Shown here: piece by piece, positions 32,722 through 44,157 of the stretch
Position numbering within the stretch: position 1 is the first letter of the stretch
Layout of the letters: each line of letters starts with the position of its first letter
Origin: Erinaceus europaeus
Taxonomy: Eukaryota > Chordata > Mammalia > Eulipotyphla > Erinaceidae
Direction of reading: 5' to 3'
Length of the DNA stretch: 64,000 nucleotides
Assembly: GCF_950295315.1 (NCBI RefSeq)
Contig: NC_080164.1
Coordinates: 110,132,447-110,196,446 of the forward strand
The notes under the pieces: generated by a model
The model's database searches: none
The model's input: only the letters and a program-made list of their open reading frames with translations
What the model was told of the DNA's origin: nothing
Position numbers and translations under genes: made by a program

Positions 32722-33215
32722 TCCTTTTAGTCTGACATTTACTATATCAAAAGGCGGTTGAAGAGAAAATGCTTCTATAAGGCGGCTTGACATTCCTAAA
32801 ACTCACAGTGTTTACAAGTTTTATATAGTTTTGTTTTAGAAAGAGAATAGTTTCATGCTTCAGTTTATCTAAACTGTGCAAAAGTGTGTAGAGCAGAATG
32901 TTAATGTACCTACTAAAACCCCTTACTATGAATGGCTGTGGTTTTATGTCTAACATTAAAGAGAAAAGGTTGTAATGAACTGAGGCAATTTTTGAAGTCT
33001 TTACTAGAGTTGAGGTTAGGAGAATGAAGAAAATGGGGGGGAGGTCTCAGAAAACTGTAGCTAGAGGCTGTCACTAAAAGGCAGAGTATAGTAAAGGAAC
33101 TTTGAACAGAGATTTGCAAAGATCACTCACTGTATTTTTCATTCTTTTGATCATTGCTTTCATAGCCCTGATTCAGAATTTGTCCATGGCAGACTATCAA
33201 CTTTTAGAGAGGATT
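32720..33215. other. Unassigned sequence
   Basis: About 500 bp without recognised features. Confidence 0.5.
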
Positions 33216-33217
33216 AA

Positions 33218-33780
33218 GGGTGAGAGAGACAGCCTAATGGTTCAGCTAAAAAAGCTTTATGCCGGGAGTCGGGCTGTAGCGCAGCGGGTTAAGCGCAGGT
33301 GGCGCAAAGCACAAGGACCGGCATAAGGATCCCGGTTCGAACCCCGGCTCCCCACCTGCAGGGGAGTCGCTTCACAAGTGGTGAAGCAGGTCTGCAGGTG
33401 TCTATCTTTCTCTCCTCCTCTCTGTCTTCCCCTCCTCTCTCCATTTCTCTCTGTCCTATCCAACAACGACAACAACAATAAAACAATAAGGGCAACAAAA
33501 GGGAATAAATAAATAAAATAAAAATTGAAAAAAAATAAAATTAAAAAAAAAAAAACTTTATGCCTGAGACTCTGAAGTCCCAGGTCCAATCTCAGCACCA
33601 CCACCAGCCAGAGCTGAGCAGTGCTCTTATTGATCTGTTTCTTTGCCTGACTTCCTGCCTGCTTACCTGCCTGCCTGCCTGCCTGTCTGTCTATCCTCTC
33701 CATCCATTCATCCAGCCAGCCAGCCAGCCAGGCAGCCAGCCACCTACCTACCCACCTATTTATATCAACCTTTAAAACAT
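33218..33780 (+). mobile_element. SINE-C split by SINE-A
   Basis: Head GGTGAGAGAGACAGCCTAATG lies before 33264. The rest (GCCTGAGACTCTGAAGTCCC, GAGCTGAGCAGTGCTCTTAT) starts at 33561. Its tail has become (TGCC)n and (CAGC)n microsatellite at ~33650-33745. Confidence 0.85.
33264..33550 (+). mobile_element. SINE-A, short form, near consensus, nested
   Basis: GGGAGTCGGGCTGTAGCGC head, GGTTCGAACCCCGG and intact body. CTTTATGCC flanks it at 33255-33263 and 33556-33564. The 197-codon antisense frame is a shadow spanning this SINE and the (TGCC)n array. Confidence 0.95.
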
Positions 33781-33889
33781 AGCTCAATAAATAAGTAAAA
33801 TATGAAAATAAAAACAAGATAGAACCCAAAGGAATGTTAATTAGGAACACCTTATGAACTACAATTTAGAAAAGGCTGCCTTTTTAAAA

Positions 33890-34010
33890 TTTATTTAAGA
33901 AAGGAGACATTAACAAAACCATAGAATAAGAGGGGTATAATTCCGCACAATTCCCATAACCCGATCTCCATATCCCACCCCCTCCCCTGATAGCCTCTTT
34001 AAATACTCCA
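33890..34010 (-). mobile_element. L1 3'-end fragment, antisense
   Basis: Complement of the L1 terminal segment: ACAAAACCATAGAATAAGAG, AATTCCGCACAATTCCC and ACCCCCTCCCCTGATAGCC. Confidence 0.8.
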
Positions 34011-34066
34011 GAATGAAGTGAAAATGAGTCCCTGAAAGGGATGGATCAGAGAAATTATAGTAAGAG

Positions 34067-34067
34067 C

Positions 34068-34112
<45 letters not shown>

Positions 34113-34206
34113 TGTGCCAGAGTACTGCTTAACTGTGGCTTCTGGTGTTTCTGAGAATTGAACCTGGGGCCTTTGATGCTTCAGTCACAAAAGTCTTTCT
34201 ACATTA
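34067..34206 (-). mobile_element. SINE-C, antisense, with (TTA)n tail
   Basis: The (TTA)n array at 34069-34112 is the expanded tail. It is followed by GCCAGAGTACTGCTTAACTG, GAGAATTGAACCTGGGG and the head complement. Confidence 0.8.
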
Positions 34207-34795
34207 ACTCTAAATTATCTTCTTAATCTAAGAGAGCCATTTCTATGCAAGAGAGGAGCATCAAATTCACATTTTGATGATATATTGTCAAACAGCATTA
34301 TCTTAGATACAAAGGAATTTGCAAATTTTGCTTCCCTAAGTATTTATTTTAGATTTAAGAAAAAAAGTTTAAATGTACAAACATTTCACTCTATTCTCAA
34401 AAGGAAAGGCATGGACTATTTTTCTTTTAGTTCGGAGGGCTTTCAGGCAATAGCTCAAATGTAGCACCTGTATTGAAAGCAAACTCCTTCAGGTCATTCT
34501 ATTTACATGGTCCCTGAGTGATTTCATCACTTCCCTTTGTGTCAGAACTTCATAGTGAAATATAGTCTCATTTATGGTAGGTGCTGAAATTATTTGCCAA
34601 AAAGCAATAATACAGTGGCAGGAATTATTATTTTCCATTTCAAAGCAATAGAAAGCTCCAGCAGATAAATTTCTTTAAGAGAAACAAGCAAGAATTCAAC
34701 ACAAAGCCCAACATACAGACTACTGGACCTATGTCTTCAAATAAATGTTTGTTCTATTTGCAATTTGGGAGGATATGTCCACATGTAGACCAGCT
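34207..34795. other. Unassigned sequence
   Basis: About 590 bp, no repeat family or ORF recognised. Confidence 0.5.
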
Positions 34796-34799
34796 GTAT

Positions 34800-34930
34800 C
34801 TGATGGAAAAGGACCTAAGTTTAGGGTGAAAATGTTCTGCAAATAGAAATTATGGGCAGATGAAAAGTTGTACCTATGTGTCAACAACTGTAATACAAAA
34901 CATTAATACAAACCCTCTCCAATGAAATGA
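34800..34930 (+). mobile_element. L1 3'-end fragment, module-B variant
   Basis: GGGCAGATGAAAAGTTGTACC and GTGTCAACAACTGTAATAC parallel 22.32-22.39 kb and an L1 terminus. Confidence 0.65.
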
Positions 34931-35093
34931 TTTTAAATATCTACATCATATAATTGGTTTCTCATCACAGAATTTGAGTAGACATTATTTTATGCTTTCT
35001 GCTTGTGAATCATTCACACTTCTCTTCTGAAAGTACATGTCATATATCTTGGAAAATACAGTTGAAGAGTAACATTGGGGAAAAAATTAAAGG

Positions 35094-35305
35094 AGGGGCT
35101 TGAGTGGTGGTGCACCTGGTTGAGCACACATGTTAAAATGCTCAAGGGCCCAGGTTTGAGTCCCTAGTTCCCACCTGCTGGGGGAAAACTTCGCAAGTGG
35201 TGAAGCAGGGCTATAGGTGTTTATCTCTCTCCTTATCTCCCCCTTCCTTCTCGATTGCTGGCTGTCTATAACCAGTAAATAAAGACAAAAAAATTCAAAA
35301 AAAGA
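35094..35305 (+). mobile_element. SINE-B, complete
   Basis: GAGTGGTGGTGCACCTGGTT head. The 13-bp TSD AAAAAATTAAAGG lies at 35081-35093 and 35306-35318. Confidence 0.95.
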
Positions 35306-35454
35306 AAAAAATTAAAGGCAAGCATCAATAAATAATCACTGAAAGTGACACTTTTTCTCTATAATAAGACATTCCTTGGGCAAATCAGTTAACCTGATGT
35401 GTACAGTGTGCAGAATGAAGCCTGCATGCTTTTGATACATATTGAAGTAAAAGA

Positions 35455-35585
35455 TGTGTTTTTTTCTAAATGTATTCATTTATTTTATGTATACTTTCAA
35501 TTGTTCATTCATACTTTCATGTATTCATTTTATGTATGTATACATACATTTTATGTATTCATTCATTTTATGTATACTTACCATG
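35455..35585. repeat. Degenerate TTCATTTTATGTATAC repeats
   Basis: Several imperfect copies of a ~16-bp AT-rich unit, including the palindrome ATGTATGTATACATACAT near 35533-35550. The two plus ORFs here arise from the repeat. Confidence 0.8.
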
Positions 35586-35879
35586 CAAGGCACTGAGCTA
35601 AATGGCTCAGAAATAATTCTGCCTTCAAGTTCCTTACACTCTAACAAATGGACATATGCAATGGGGAGGGTGGTAAGTGCTGTATAAATAAGCACAGTGC
35701 CTCATGGAGAATTCTTTGAGAGGAGGGTTGCTCTCATGAAGGGTGAGGTGAGGGATCTTGAAACTCAAATCCTTTGAACTTGGCTTTAAATAAAACTCAG
35801 AAATTGAGGTGATAGAGAGGAGTAAAAGCAAACAGGGAAAAATAGCAAAAAGAATAATGGTATTAAATGACTAAAGGTT

Positions 35880-35882
<3 letters not shown>

Positions 35883-35929
<47 letters not shown>
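35883..35929. repeat. (AC)n microsatellite
   Basis: Pure dinucleotide array. Confidence 0.95.
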
Positions 35930-35933
<4 letters not shown>

Positions 35934-36039
35934 ATAGATCTACAAACTGCAATAGAAAGCGCAAGCCATTCTTAAGGGGTATGGAAAGGAAACCTAGAAA
36001 GACAAGTCAAAGAGGCCACATTAAAACCCAGTACATGCA

Positions 36040-36268
36040 CATGGCAGTGGGACACCTAGCTGAGTGCAAGCATTACAGTGCACAAGGACTCAGGTACAAA
36101 CCCCTGGTCTCCTATTGCAGAGGGGAAACTTCATAAGAGGTAAAATAGTGTTGCAGATATCTATGTCTATTTATCTAAATATCTATTTATCTATCTCTCT
36201 ACCTATCTTCCCCTCCCCTCTCAATTTCTCTATCTATCCTAAACAATAAATAAATGCATAAATACAGA
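36040..36268 (+). mobile_element. SINE-B
   Basis: CATGGCAGTGGGACACCTAG head, CAGGTACAAACCCC, a (TATC)n-like body and an AATAAATAAATGCATAAATA tail. Confidence 0.85.
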
Positions 36269-36269
36269 A

Positions 36270-38468
36270 ATGATTTTTTAAAATAATCCCTAGAACATGC
36301 AGTAGAAAAGGAAGACTGAGGGGTTCCAGTTATAAATCCTACTCAGTATTTCTATCATTTTTAAAAACTATAATACTAAGTGTATCTGTTTTAGAGAAAA
36401 GAAAAGAATGAAAGAAACTGGGTGAATAATAGGTAAGTTATCATAATAGTCAGGGTGGGGACATTAGGAAATAAGAATTTTACCCCCAATATGTACAATA
36501 ACTTTATATATTCCTGTAGCTTGCATGATGTTCCCCACAGAAATTATAGCTGTTTAGATATTCCTGAATCCCAAAACTAACACATACTTTGGATCAGTCA
36601 CACCTCACACCACTCTTCTTTTTCTCATTAACAAAGGGTGAACTAAAGAGCTTCAAGTTTCTATCTCAGATCCACATCATTTATGTTTCTGAATGGATTC
36701 CACTGACAACACTATTGAAGACTTGAATGTACTGGAGATGATATTTCCTTACCATCATCCTTTATTATTCTCCCACTAAGTCTGACTGTCAACATAGATA
36801 TAAGGGCACTGTCAATATGTCTCCATGCAGATCTGAAAAATTCTGCCTGATTTCTCATGGGAGGGCACTTCCCCATTTTTATAGATGCTAACGTGAAGAA
36901 AATGTGGTTCCCAGTCCACACTGTACACTATTTCATCTATGCTTCCAGTGTGAGTTTATTTTAGATTATTTATAATTTTCTCTACTCATTTCCAAAAATG
37001 CTACAGGGGTGAATTTTTGTTCTGGGAGAACTGCCAAAATGTTCACTTTACTGCTTCCATTGAGAGAAACCTCTCGCACTTCAGAAAGAAAACTTTTCAT
37101 CTCTATATAATTTAAGAACTTGGGGGGAAAAGGGAGAAATTTCTACATTTCTCATGTGTTAAGCACCAACTGATATTAATCATTCCTAAATGTATTTGGC
37201 AAATAGCCTACCTATACAAAAGATACAATCTTTATACGACTACTCATTAAGAGTGTTTTTCCATATTTGATCTCAAAGTAGTATGTCCTTGGCTCAAAAG
37301 GAAAAGTTCTATTATCTCATCAAGACATCAAACACAGCAATAAAATTCAATAATTTGCTGTTCCTAGCAGCAATGAGTTGATGTTAATTAAACTCCCCCA
37401 GGATAACAAATTCAGTTAAAGTTTCCTACTTTACACATGCAGAACCTATATTCCTCTCTCTGACCTCACTCCATGCTTTATAATGCTTGTTTACAGAACT
37501 CTAGACACAGAGGTCTACTTCACATCTTTAGGTAGATACTGCTCCTCTCTTCTGGATGCTTTTAATATTTTTTGATATCTTTACATTGGACTACTCCTCC
37601 ACTGTTTTGCTAACTGCTATCTGTTACTTCTCCACATACCTGTTCCAGCACCACTACCTCAAGGAAACTTTCCTACATCCTAGTAACACAGACTTTGATC
37701 TCTTCTACACCTTGTACTTTGCATTTTCCCAATCTTCCCACTTGCAACCAACCAGTCCTGCTGAACAATACACAGAAAACAATGGACTCATAGCAAAATT
37801 ACCTGGAATTCCAGTTTTATACCAGCAAGGAAATGTCTCTGTTATTGACCAAGCACTCAGAAGACACTTCATTTATACAACTCAATAAGCCTTTGTTGCA
37901 TAAATGAATTAAAATATATCTCCAAATTATTTAAGTATTATGGGAATTATTTTATATAAATTCCAACACCTTTTGAATAGATTGGCTCAATTACTTTTTT
38001 AGCTCTGCTGAGTATAACTGAAAAACAATTTCTCTTAAAATTGTTTTAATTAATAGGTGTTGAAAGAATACCATGAGAAAATAGCACCAATTGTCAATTC
38101 TTAATAAAAAAATTGGAAAATATTTATGGTTAAAATTACAGAAGATGGATAAACATTTACAAAGAACACACTAAAATGACATTTAAAAGTTAACATTCTT
38201 GAAAGGATTTAGTGTTAATATGACAGTGGTATTTTTAGTGAGTTCTTGGAGTAACTAACACACATAAAAAAGAGCAAATAATCGAAAAGTTATCTGAAAG
38301 CAGCATGTGTGTGAATTTTCTGCCTGTGATACAGAACTACAGCAATTCTATACATATCAGATGCATATGTTCAGATGTAAGCACAGGAGGTTTGTGGCTG
38401 GGTTTATGCATTCCATTACCAATAAAACTGTATCCATGGAGGGTCCACAGTTTCTTAATGTTTGAAAA
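36270..38468. other. Longest stretch without recognised repeats
   Basis: About 2.2 kb. The longest frame is 110 codons at 37556-37888 on plus. It is hydrophobic at the start, has no family resemblance that I can name, and lacks splice or promoter context. I do not call a gene. Confidence 0.5.
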
Positions 38469-38469
38469 G

Positions 38470-38523
38470 TGCCCCAGACAGCTGGTGGCACACCTAATTG
38501 AGCACACGTTACAATGCATGAGG
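38470..38523 (+). mobile_element. SINE-B head fragment
   Basis: GCCCCAGACAGCTGGTGGC ... ATTGAGCACACGTTACAATG is a SINE-B head cut off at the L1 junction. Confidence 0.75.
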
Positions 38524-38903
38524 ACCATCCATTTTACTCCAAAGGATGAAAATCATCTTTTTTATTGCTGAGTAGTACTCCATTGAGTATATTGAGGGAT
38601 ATTTTAGTTGCTTCCAATTTTTTTTTTTTTTTTTTGCTGTTGTGGATAATGCAGCTATGAACACTGGGGTACATATATCCCTTTGATTTAGTGGTATTAT
38701 CTCTTTTAGATAAATGTCTATGAGTGGAATTTCTATCTGTATTTGCTTAAGGATTCTCCATACTGTTCTCCATAATGATTGTAGCATTTTGCATTCCCAC
38801 CAGCAGTGTATTAGAGTTTCTTTCTCTCCACATCCTTTCCAACATTTATTCTCTCCTGTTTTGTTGATGAAAGCCTTTCTTACAGGTGTACGGTGGCACT
38901 CGA
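38524..38903 (-). mobile_element. L1 5' segment, inverted
   Basis: Antisense ORF2 C-terminal sequence. Plus landmarks: GAGTAGTACTCCATTGAGTA, TTGCATTCCCACCAGCAGTG, CTCTCCACATCCTTTCC and TTACAGGTGTACGGTGGCAC. It contains a long T run at ~38619-38636. Confidence 0.85.
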
Positions 38904-39135
38904 GAACATCATGCTCAATTAAATAAGCAAAGAGGAAAGATACAGGATGGCTTCACTCATACGTGGAATTTAGAGAACTGAACACACATACTTAAAATAA
39001 ACAATCAGACACAACATAATCCATATTTAAACTGAAAAACTATAGTGGTTACCTGGAGAGAGGGGGAGGGCACAGATTTTCAGTGATGGAAAGATGTGTA
39101 ATTTTAGTCCTATCACTAGTAATATGACATGTGTG
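38904..39135 (+). mobile_element. L1 3' segment, sense
   Basis: CAGGATGGCTTCACTCATACG, then a 3' UTR-like stretch. It continues the L1 from where the inverted piece ends, as expected of a 5'-inverted insertion. Confidence 0.75.
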
Positions 39136-39351
39136 GGGGAGTAGATTTAATATCTCAAATTGCCTAACTGCCTAGATCATAGCCCTAAAGCACAAATATT
39201 AGATTTAGCTTAAACATTTAATATCTTAGATTTGAAAGACAATCAAACTTTGATAACGGGATTAAACTGTTCATGGAGCTCTGAAAATATAGCTCTGTAA
39301 ACATCTAAATCAACTACATCTTTAGGGCAGACAGATCAAAACCTTTGGCTC

Positions 39352-39704
39352 GGGAGTCGGGCGGTGGCGCAGTGGGTTAAGCGCACGTGGCGCAAAGCGC
39401 AGGGACCAGCGTAAGGATCCTGGTTCGAGCCCCCGGCTCCCCACCTGCAGGGGAGTCGCTTCACGGGCAGTGAAGCAGGTCTGCAGGTGTCTATCTTTCT
39501 CTCCCCTCTCTCTCTGTCTTCCCCTCCTCTCCATTTCTCTCTGTCCTATCCAACAACAAAGCAACGTCAACAATGGCAATAATAACCGCAATGAGGCTGC
39601 AACAACTAGGGCAACAAAAAGGGGGAAAAATGGCCTCCAGGAGCGATGGATTCATGGTGCAGGCACCAAGCCCAGCAATAACCCTGGAGGAAAAAAAAAA
39701 AAAA
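39352..39704 (+). mobile_element. SINE-A, long form, young
   Basis: Near-perfect head (GGGAGTCGGGCGGTGGCGC), long-form tail and long poly-A. A perfect 14-bp TSD (AAAACCTTTGGCTC) lies at 39338-39351 and 39705-39718. It shares an extra tail motif (AACAAAGCAACGTC, GAGGCTGCAACAACTAGGGC) with the copy at 59.45 kb. Confidence 0.95.
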
Positions 39705-39836
39705 AAAACCTTTGGCTCTTGTAAGTATCTAAAATACAAAGAGGTTCAGATACCACTAAAAGAATCCAGAGCATAGTGAAGTCAACTATATTAATATAGA
39801 CATTAACCACTGTATTATCATAGAAAACAACCCTGC

Positions 39837-40131
39837 GTTCAGGCAGTAGCGCAGCAGCAGGGTAAGCACACATGGCGCAAAGCAATAAAGATCCCAGTTC
39901 AAACTTCTGTCTCCCCATCTGCAGGGGGATCGCTTCACAAGCAGTGAAGCAGGTCTGCAGGTGTCTATTTTTCTCTCCCTCTCTCTCTCTTCCCCTCCTC
40001 TCTCCATTTCTCTCTGTCCTATCCAGCAACAAGGACATCAATAACAACAATAATAATAGCCACAACAACGTTAAAAAAAAAAACCAAGGGCAACAAAAAA
40101 GAAAATAAATATATATAATATTAAAAAAAAC
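39837..40131 (+). mobile_element. SINE-A, short form
   Basis: Head GTTCAGGCAGTAGCGCAGC with small rearrangements. CAACCCTGC flanks it at 39828-39836 and 40132-40140. The 160-codon antisense frame is a shadow. Confidence 0.9.
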
Positions 40132-40198
40132 CAACCCTGCCCCAACTAGCCTGGTTATGATAATAAGTAATTATTTATATATAAATAATATATATATT

Positions 40199-40232
40199 GT
40201 CCTTAACCAGGTGTGCCGCCTCCCAATCCCAT
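40199..40232 (-). mobile_element. SINE-B head fragment, antisense
   Basis: CCTTAACCAGGTGTGCCGCC is a SINE-B head complement without body. Confidence 0.5.
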
Positions 40233-40312
40233 GATAGGCTTTTCCTTCTTGCTCTCCTTCCCTCATTTCTCCAGTCTGATCCCAGTGTCTGTGTTTCTTT
40301 TCTTTCTTTTTT

Positions 40313-40431
40313 TTCCCCTTTATTGGGGGATTAATGTTTTACATTTGACAGTGAATACAATAGTTTGTACATGCATAACATTTCTCAGTTTTTCATATAA
40401 CAATACAATTATTGATATTTTAATTCTTTTT
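40313..40431 (-). mobile_element. L1 module B terminus, antisense
   Basis: CCTTTATTGGGGGATTAATG ... GTTTGTACATGCATAACATT is the complement of module B ending AATAAAGG, as at 6.0 and 13.76 kb. Confidence 0.85.
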
Positions 40432-40713
40432 TTTAAGTATTTATTTTATTTATTTATTCCCTTTTGTTGCCCTTGTTGTTTTATTGTTGTAGCTATTATT
40501 GTTGTTGTCATTGTTGGATAGGACAGAGAGAAATGGAGAGAGGAGGGGAAGACAGAGAGGAGGAGAGAAAGATAGACACCTGCAGACCTGCTTCACCGCC
40601 TGTGAAGCGACTCCCCTGCAGGTGGGGAGCCAGGGTTTGAACCGGGATCCTTATACCGGTCCTTGTGCTTTGCGCCACCTGCGCTTAACCCGCTGCGCTA
40701 CAGCCCAATTCCC
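40432..40713 (-). mobile_element. SINE-A, antisense, young
   Basis: Complete reverse complement. An 18-bp perfect TSD (GATATTTTAATTCTTTTT) lies at 40414-40431 and 40714-40731. Confidence 0.95.
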
Positions 40714-40731
40714 GATATTTTAATTCTTTTT

Positions 40732-40885
40732 AAAATATTTTTTAAAAAACATTTTATTTATTAATGAGAAAGGAAGAGAGAAAGAACCAGACATCACTCT
40801 GGTACATGTGCTGCTGGGGATTGAACTCAGGACCTCATGCTTGAGAGTCCAATGCTTTATCCACTGTGCCACCTCCCAGACCACT
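40732..40885 (-). mobile_element. SINE-D, antisense
   Basis: CCAGACATCACTCTGGTACA, GGGGATTGAACTCAGG and ATGCTTTATCCACTGTGCC. A third copy of GATATTTTAATTCT at 40886-40899 closes its TSD. Confidence 0.9.
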
Positions 40886-40945
40886 GATATTTTAATTCTA
40901 AGACTATAAGAAACCCCTTGAATTCTCTTTAAGACCCTGACTTCT

Positions 40946-41236
40946 TTTTTTTGGTTTTTTTATATTTATTTTATTGATTCCCTTTTGTTGCCCTTGTTGT
41001 TTTTTATTGTTGTAGTTATTATTGTTGTTGTCGTTGTTGGATAGGACAGAGAGAAATGGAGAGAGGAGGGGAAGACAGAGAGGAGGAGAGAAAGATAGAC
41101 ACCTGCAGACCTGCTTCACCGCCTGTGAAGCGACTCCCCTGCAGGTGGGGAGCCGGGGTTCGAACCGGGATCCTTATGCCGGCCCTTGTGCTTTGCGCCA
41201 CCTGCGCTTAACCCGCTGCGCTACAGCCTGACTCCC
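40946..41236 (-). mobile_element. SINE-A, antisense, young
   Basis: Complete reverse complement with intact GGTTCGAACCGGGATCC. A 15-bp perfect TSD (AAGACCCTGACTTCT) lies at 40931-40945 and 41237-41251. Confidence 0.95.
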
Positions 41237-41251
41237 AAGACCCTGACTTCT

Positions 41252-43675
41252 ACTAGTCCTGGTACCTCTAGGACTATGCCTATACTTCTTGATATTCCTT
41301 CTTTATGATTCCTTACCACCATACCACCTCTGTGGCCTTCAACCAAATCGCTACTGGTGTTGCCACCCCACATTATGCTGCTACTGAATCCCTACTGTGG
41401 ATTGTAACCAGAGATACCGAGTTTAAGAAGTCAACCCCGTAACTCTTCAAATATGGTGAGACCTTTCCTAATACATGGGACTACCTACATCCACGTTAGA
41501 TGGCACTTCATTTAACTAAGTAACAGATACCATATAAGGCTATGGTTTAGGGTACTGAATATGTATCCGTAAACATAGGGCAATTATAAAACTCAAACTC
41601 AAAGTGCTCAATAATGGTTAAAGTGCCTAAAGAAGGCATCATAAATTCTGTGATTGATTGGACTTAGACCAAATTAGCTGGGCAGCCTAGCAGAAAGGTC
41701 CAAAGAAGACAGATCCTAAAAATATAACTCTGGCAAGGCTCAACAAATTATACTCAATTCCTAAACAACTGAGAGAAAATCTAAAATCATCAGATAAAGA
41801 GAGGACTATAAAAGTTGGATAAGAGCAAGAGACTGACCCACTTAATAATGGCCCATTCAGTCAATATCATACCACCTCATCGTCTGGGACCATACTTAGG
41901 GAATTCTTGGATTCCCATACACATATTATAGGCCTAAACCTCTAAAGGGTCCCTCTCTCTCCACTACCACTGGTCACTTCCATAAAGAACGTCATCTTGT
42001 GGGCCCTCCCAGGACCTTGAAAGATTCACAAACTGAATCTTTTTAATATATAGGCTGTGTATTTGGTATGCAGACTCTCTCAAAAGCCTACACCAAGTAG
42101 ATCAGAAGCATCCAATAGCACAGCTATATACAAGATACTGGGTACTGTACAGCAAACCCTAACAAAAGGACTTTTCAAAGTTAACCCAATTACCAATTAA
42201 TGTGATGATAACATTAACTATCGATGGTCTTTTTGAACCCTAAGACAGCAGGAACCTCACATCTCCACTATAGAGCCCCTATTTCCCCCAGTCCTGGAAC
42301 ACTTGGATAGGGCCCACTTTCCCTTATGCCTCTCCCAATCCATATCAAATAATATTGCATCCGCCGATCACAACCTAACCAACACAATGACTGCTACATC
42401 AACATGCTTCACTTCAGACTGTGGTCAGAGACTTCACATGTGGAATGACAACCCTTCAGCTTCATTACTCGGGTGAGACCTTTCCTTTCATAGTATACTC
42501 TAATTTCATCTCAGGTGGTTCACTTTCTAACAAAGTCCCAAAACCTAGATATACAACAGTTTCTGTAAGAGAGAGAGCATATCTTCACATGTATCTATAA
42601 ACTACTGCAAAATATATACCTGAAAGCAGAAGTACACTAGGGTTTGCAGTGAGTACCTCCCTAACACTTCCTCTCCACTATTCCAAGCTTTGGGTCCATG
42701 ATTGCTCAACAATTTGTTTGGCTTCTCATGTTAACTCTCTTTTCAGTCACCAGGTTCCAGATGCCATCAGGATGCTGGCCAGGCTTCCCTGGATTGAAGA
42801 CCCCACCAATGTGTCCTGAAGCTCAGCTTCCCCACAGACATAATCCAACTTTCTAACCCTTTTCTTTACTCTGACACCATTCTTTCAGACAATATTCTTA
42901 TCCAACCTCAGGCTAGCTACCAAACTCAAGCAAAATTGCCATAGTCCTGTGCCACCAGGAACATGCCTAAAATGGTTTTCCTATCTTTCTTCTACCCTAA
43001 ATCCTTAATCTCATCTGCTCTAATCCTACTTTTTGGTTCCTGTTTATTAGACATTTTGTCTCAACTCAGGTCATGTCACCTTCCAGACGTCAAGCTACAG
43101 ATGTTACTATGACTCCATCTCAACTTCTCTGGGCAGATGACCTCACCAATGTGTCCTAGACCCTGACATATCCAAAGCTCTGGTCCACTAGGGAGAGATA
43201 GAAACAGTTTGGGGGTATGGATCGACCTATCAATACCCATGCTCAGAGGAGAAGCAACTACAGAAGCCAGAACTCCTACCTTCTGCTCCCCAGAAACAAC
43301 CTTGATCCATACTCCCAGTTGGGGAGAAGTGATAGAATGAAGATAAGAGGGTTCTGAAGTCCAGCTCCATCAGCACCCAGAGAGACAGAAGAAAAAGGAG
43401 AGGGAAATATGGAGGTAGTTAAATTATCATGAGTGGCTTGGAGTGGAAGAGAGGATTAAATCAGAATAAAAAGGGGGTAACTATGTGTAAATGTGTACAG
43501 ATAGTTGTAGAGAAGATGGTTGCCCCATGTCTACAACCTTAGGTGGAACTGTGGTGAATTGCAGTGGGAAGAGTGAAGATTCAGAACTCAGGTGGTAGGA
43601 ATGGTGTGGATCCAACCCCCTGTTGGCATGTAATTCTTTAATATAAAATTACATAAATTGAAAAACAAACAATCA
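41252..43675 (+). mobile_element. L1 3' UTR, old type with repeated segments
   Basis: The 41.45-42.03 kb part parallels 56.10-56.60 kb (ATGGTGAGACCTTTC, GGATAAGAGCAAGAGACTGA). At 42.06 kb the sequence returns to an earlier 3' UTR point (AGACTCTCTCAAAAGCCTAC), then repeats the later landmarks (CTCGGGTGAGACCTTTCC). Module A-like sequence follows at 42.75 and again at 43.10-43.66 kb. No coding capacity. Confidence 0.75.
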
Positions 43676-43678
43676 AAA

Positions 43679-43837
43679 ACAATGCATGAGGACCCAGGCT
43701 TGAGCTGCTGGCACCCACCTGCCAGGGGAAAAGCTTTGGGAATAGTGAGACAGGGCTGCAGGTGTCTCTCTCTCTTCCTCTCTATCTTTGTCCTCCCTCT
43801 TGATTTCTAACTGTCTGTATCCTATAAATTTATAAAG
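43679..43837 (+). mobile_element. SINE-B, 5'-truncated
   Basis: Starts at AATGCATGAGGACCCAGGC and runs through GACAGGGCTGCAGGTGTC to TATCCTATAAATTTATAAAG. Confidence 0.8.
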
Positions 43838-43847
43838 ATAATTAATT

Positions 43848-44147
43848 TTTATTATTTATTTATAAAAAGGGAACACTGACAAAACCTTAGGATAAGAGGG
43901 GTACAACTCCACACAGTTCCCACCACCAGAACTCTGTATCCCGTCCCCTCCCTTGATAGCTTTCCAATTCTTTGACCCTCTGGGAGTATGGACCCAAGGT
44001 CATTGTGGGATGCAGAAGGTTGAAGGTCTGGCTTCTGTAATTGCTTCCCCCCTGAAAATGGGCGTTGACAGGTCAATCTATACTCCCACCCTGTCTCTCT
44101 CTTTCCCTAGTGGGGTGGGGTTCTGGGGAATCAGAGCTCCAGGACAC
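43848..44147 (-). mobile_element. L1 module A terminus, antisense
   Basis: Complement of module A: GACAAAACCTTAGGATAAGA, CCCTCTGGGAGTATGGACCC and TTTCCCTAGTGGGGTGGGG. ATTAATTTTT flanks it at ~43841-43850 and 44148-44157. Confidence 0.85.
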
Positions 44148-44157
44148 ATTAATTTTT

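Noticed and set aside
33257..33850. 197-codon minus-strand ORF
   Set aside because: It crosses an antisense SINE-A and a (TGCC)n array. No protein family resemblance.
37556..37888. 110-codon ORF in the longest repeat-free stretch
   Set aside because: No recognisable domain, no splice or promoter context, and composition like surrounding AT-rich DNA. A homology search could still overturn this.
39652..40134. 160-codon minus-strand ORF
   Set aside because: Shadow of two adjoining SINE-A copies read in antisense.
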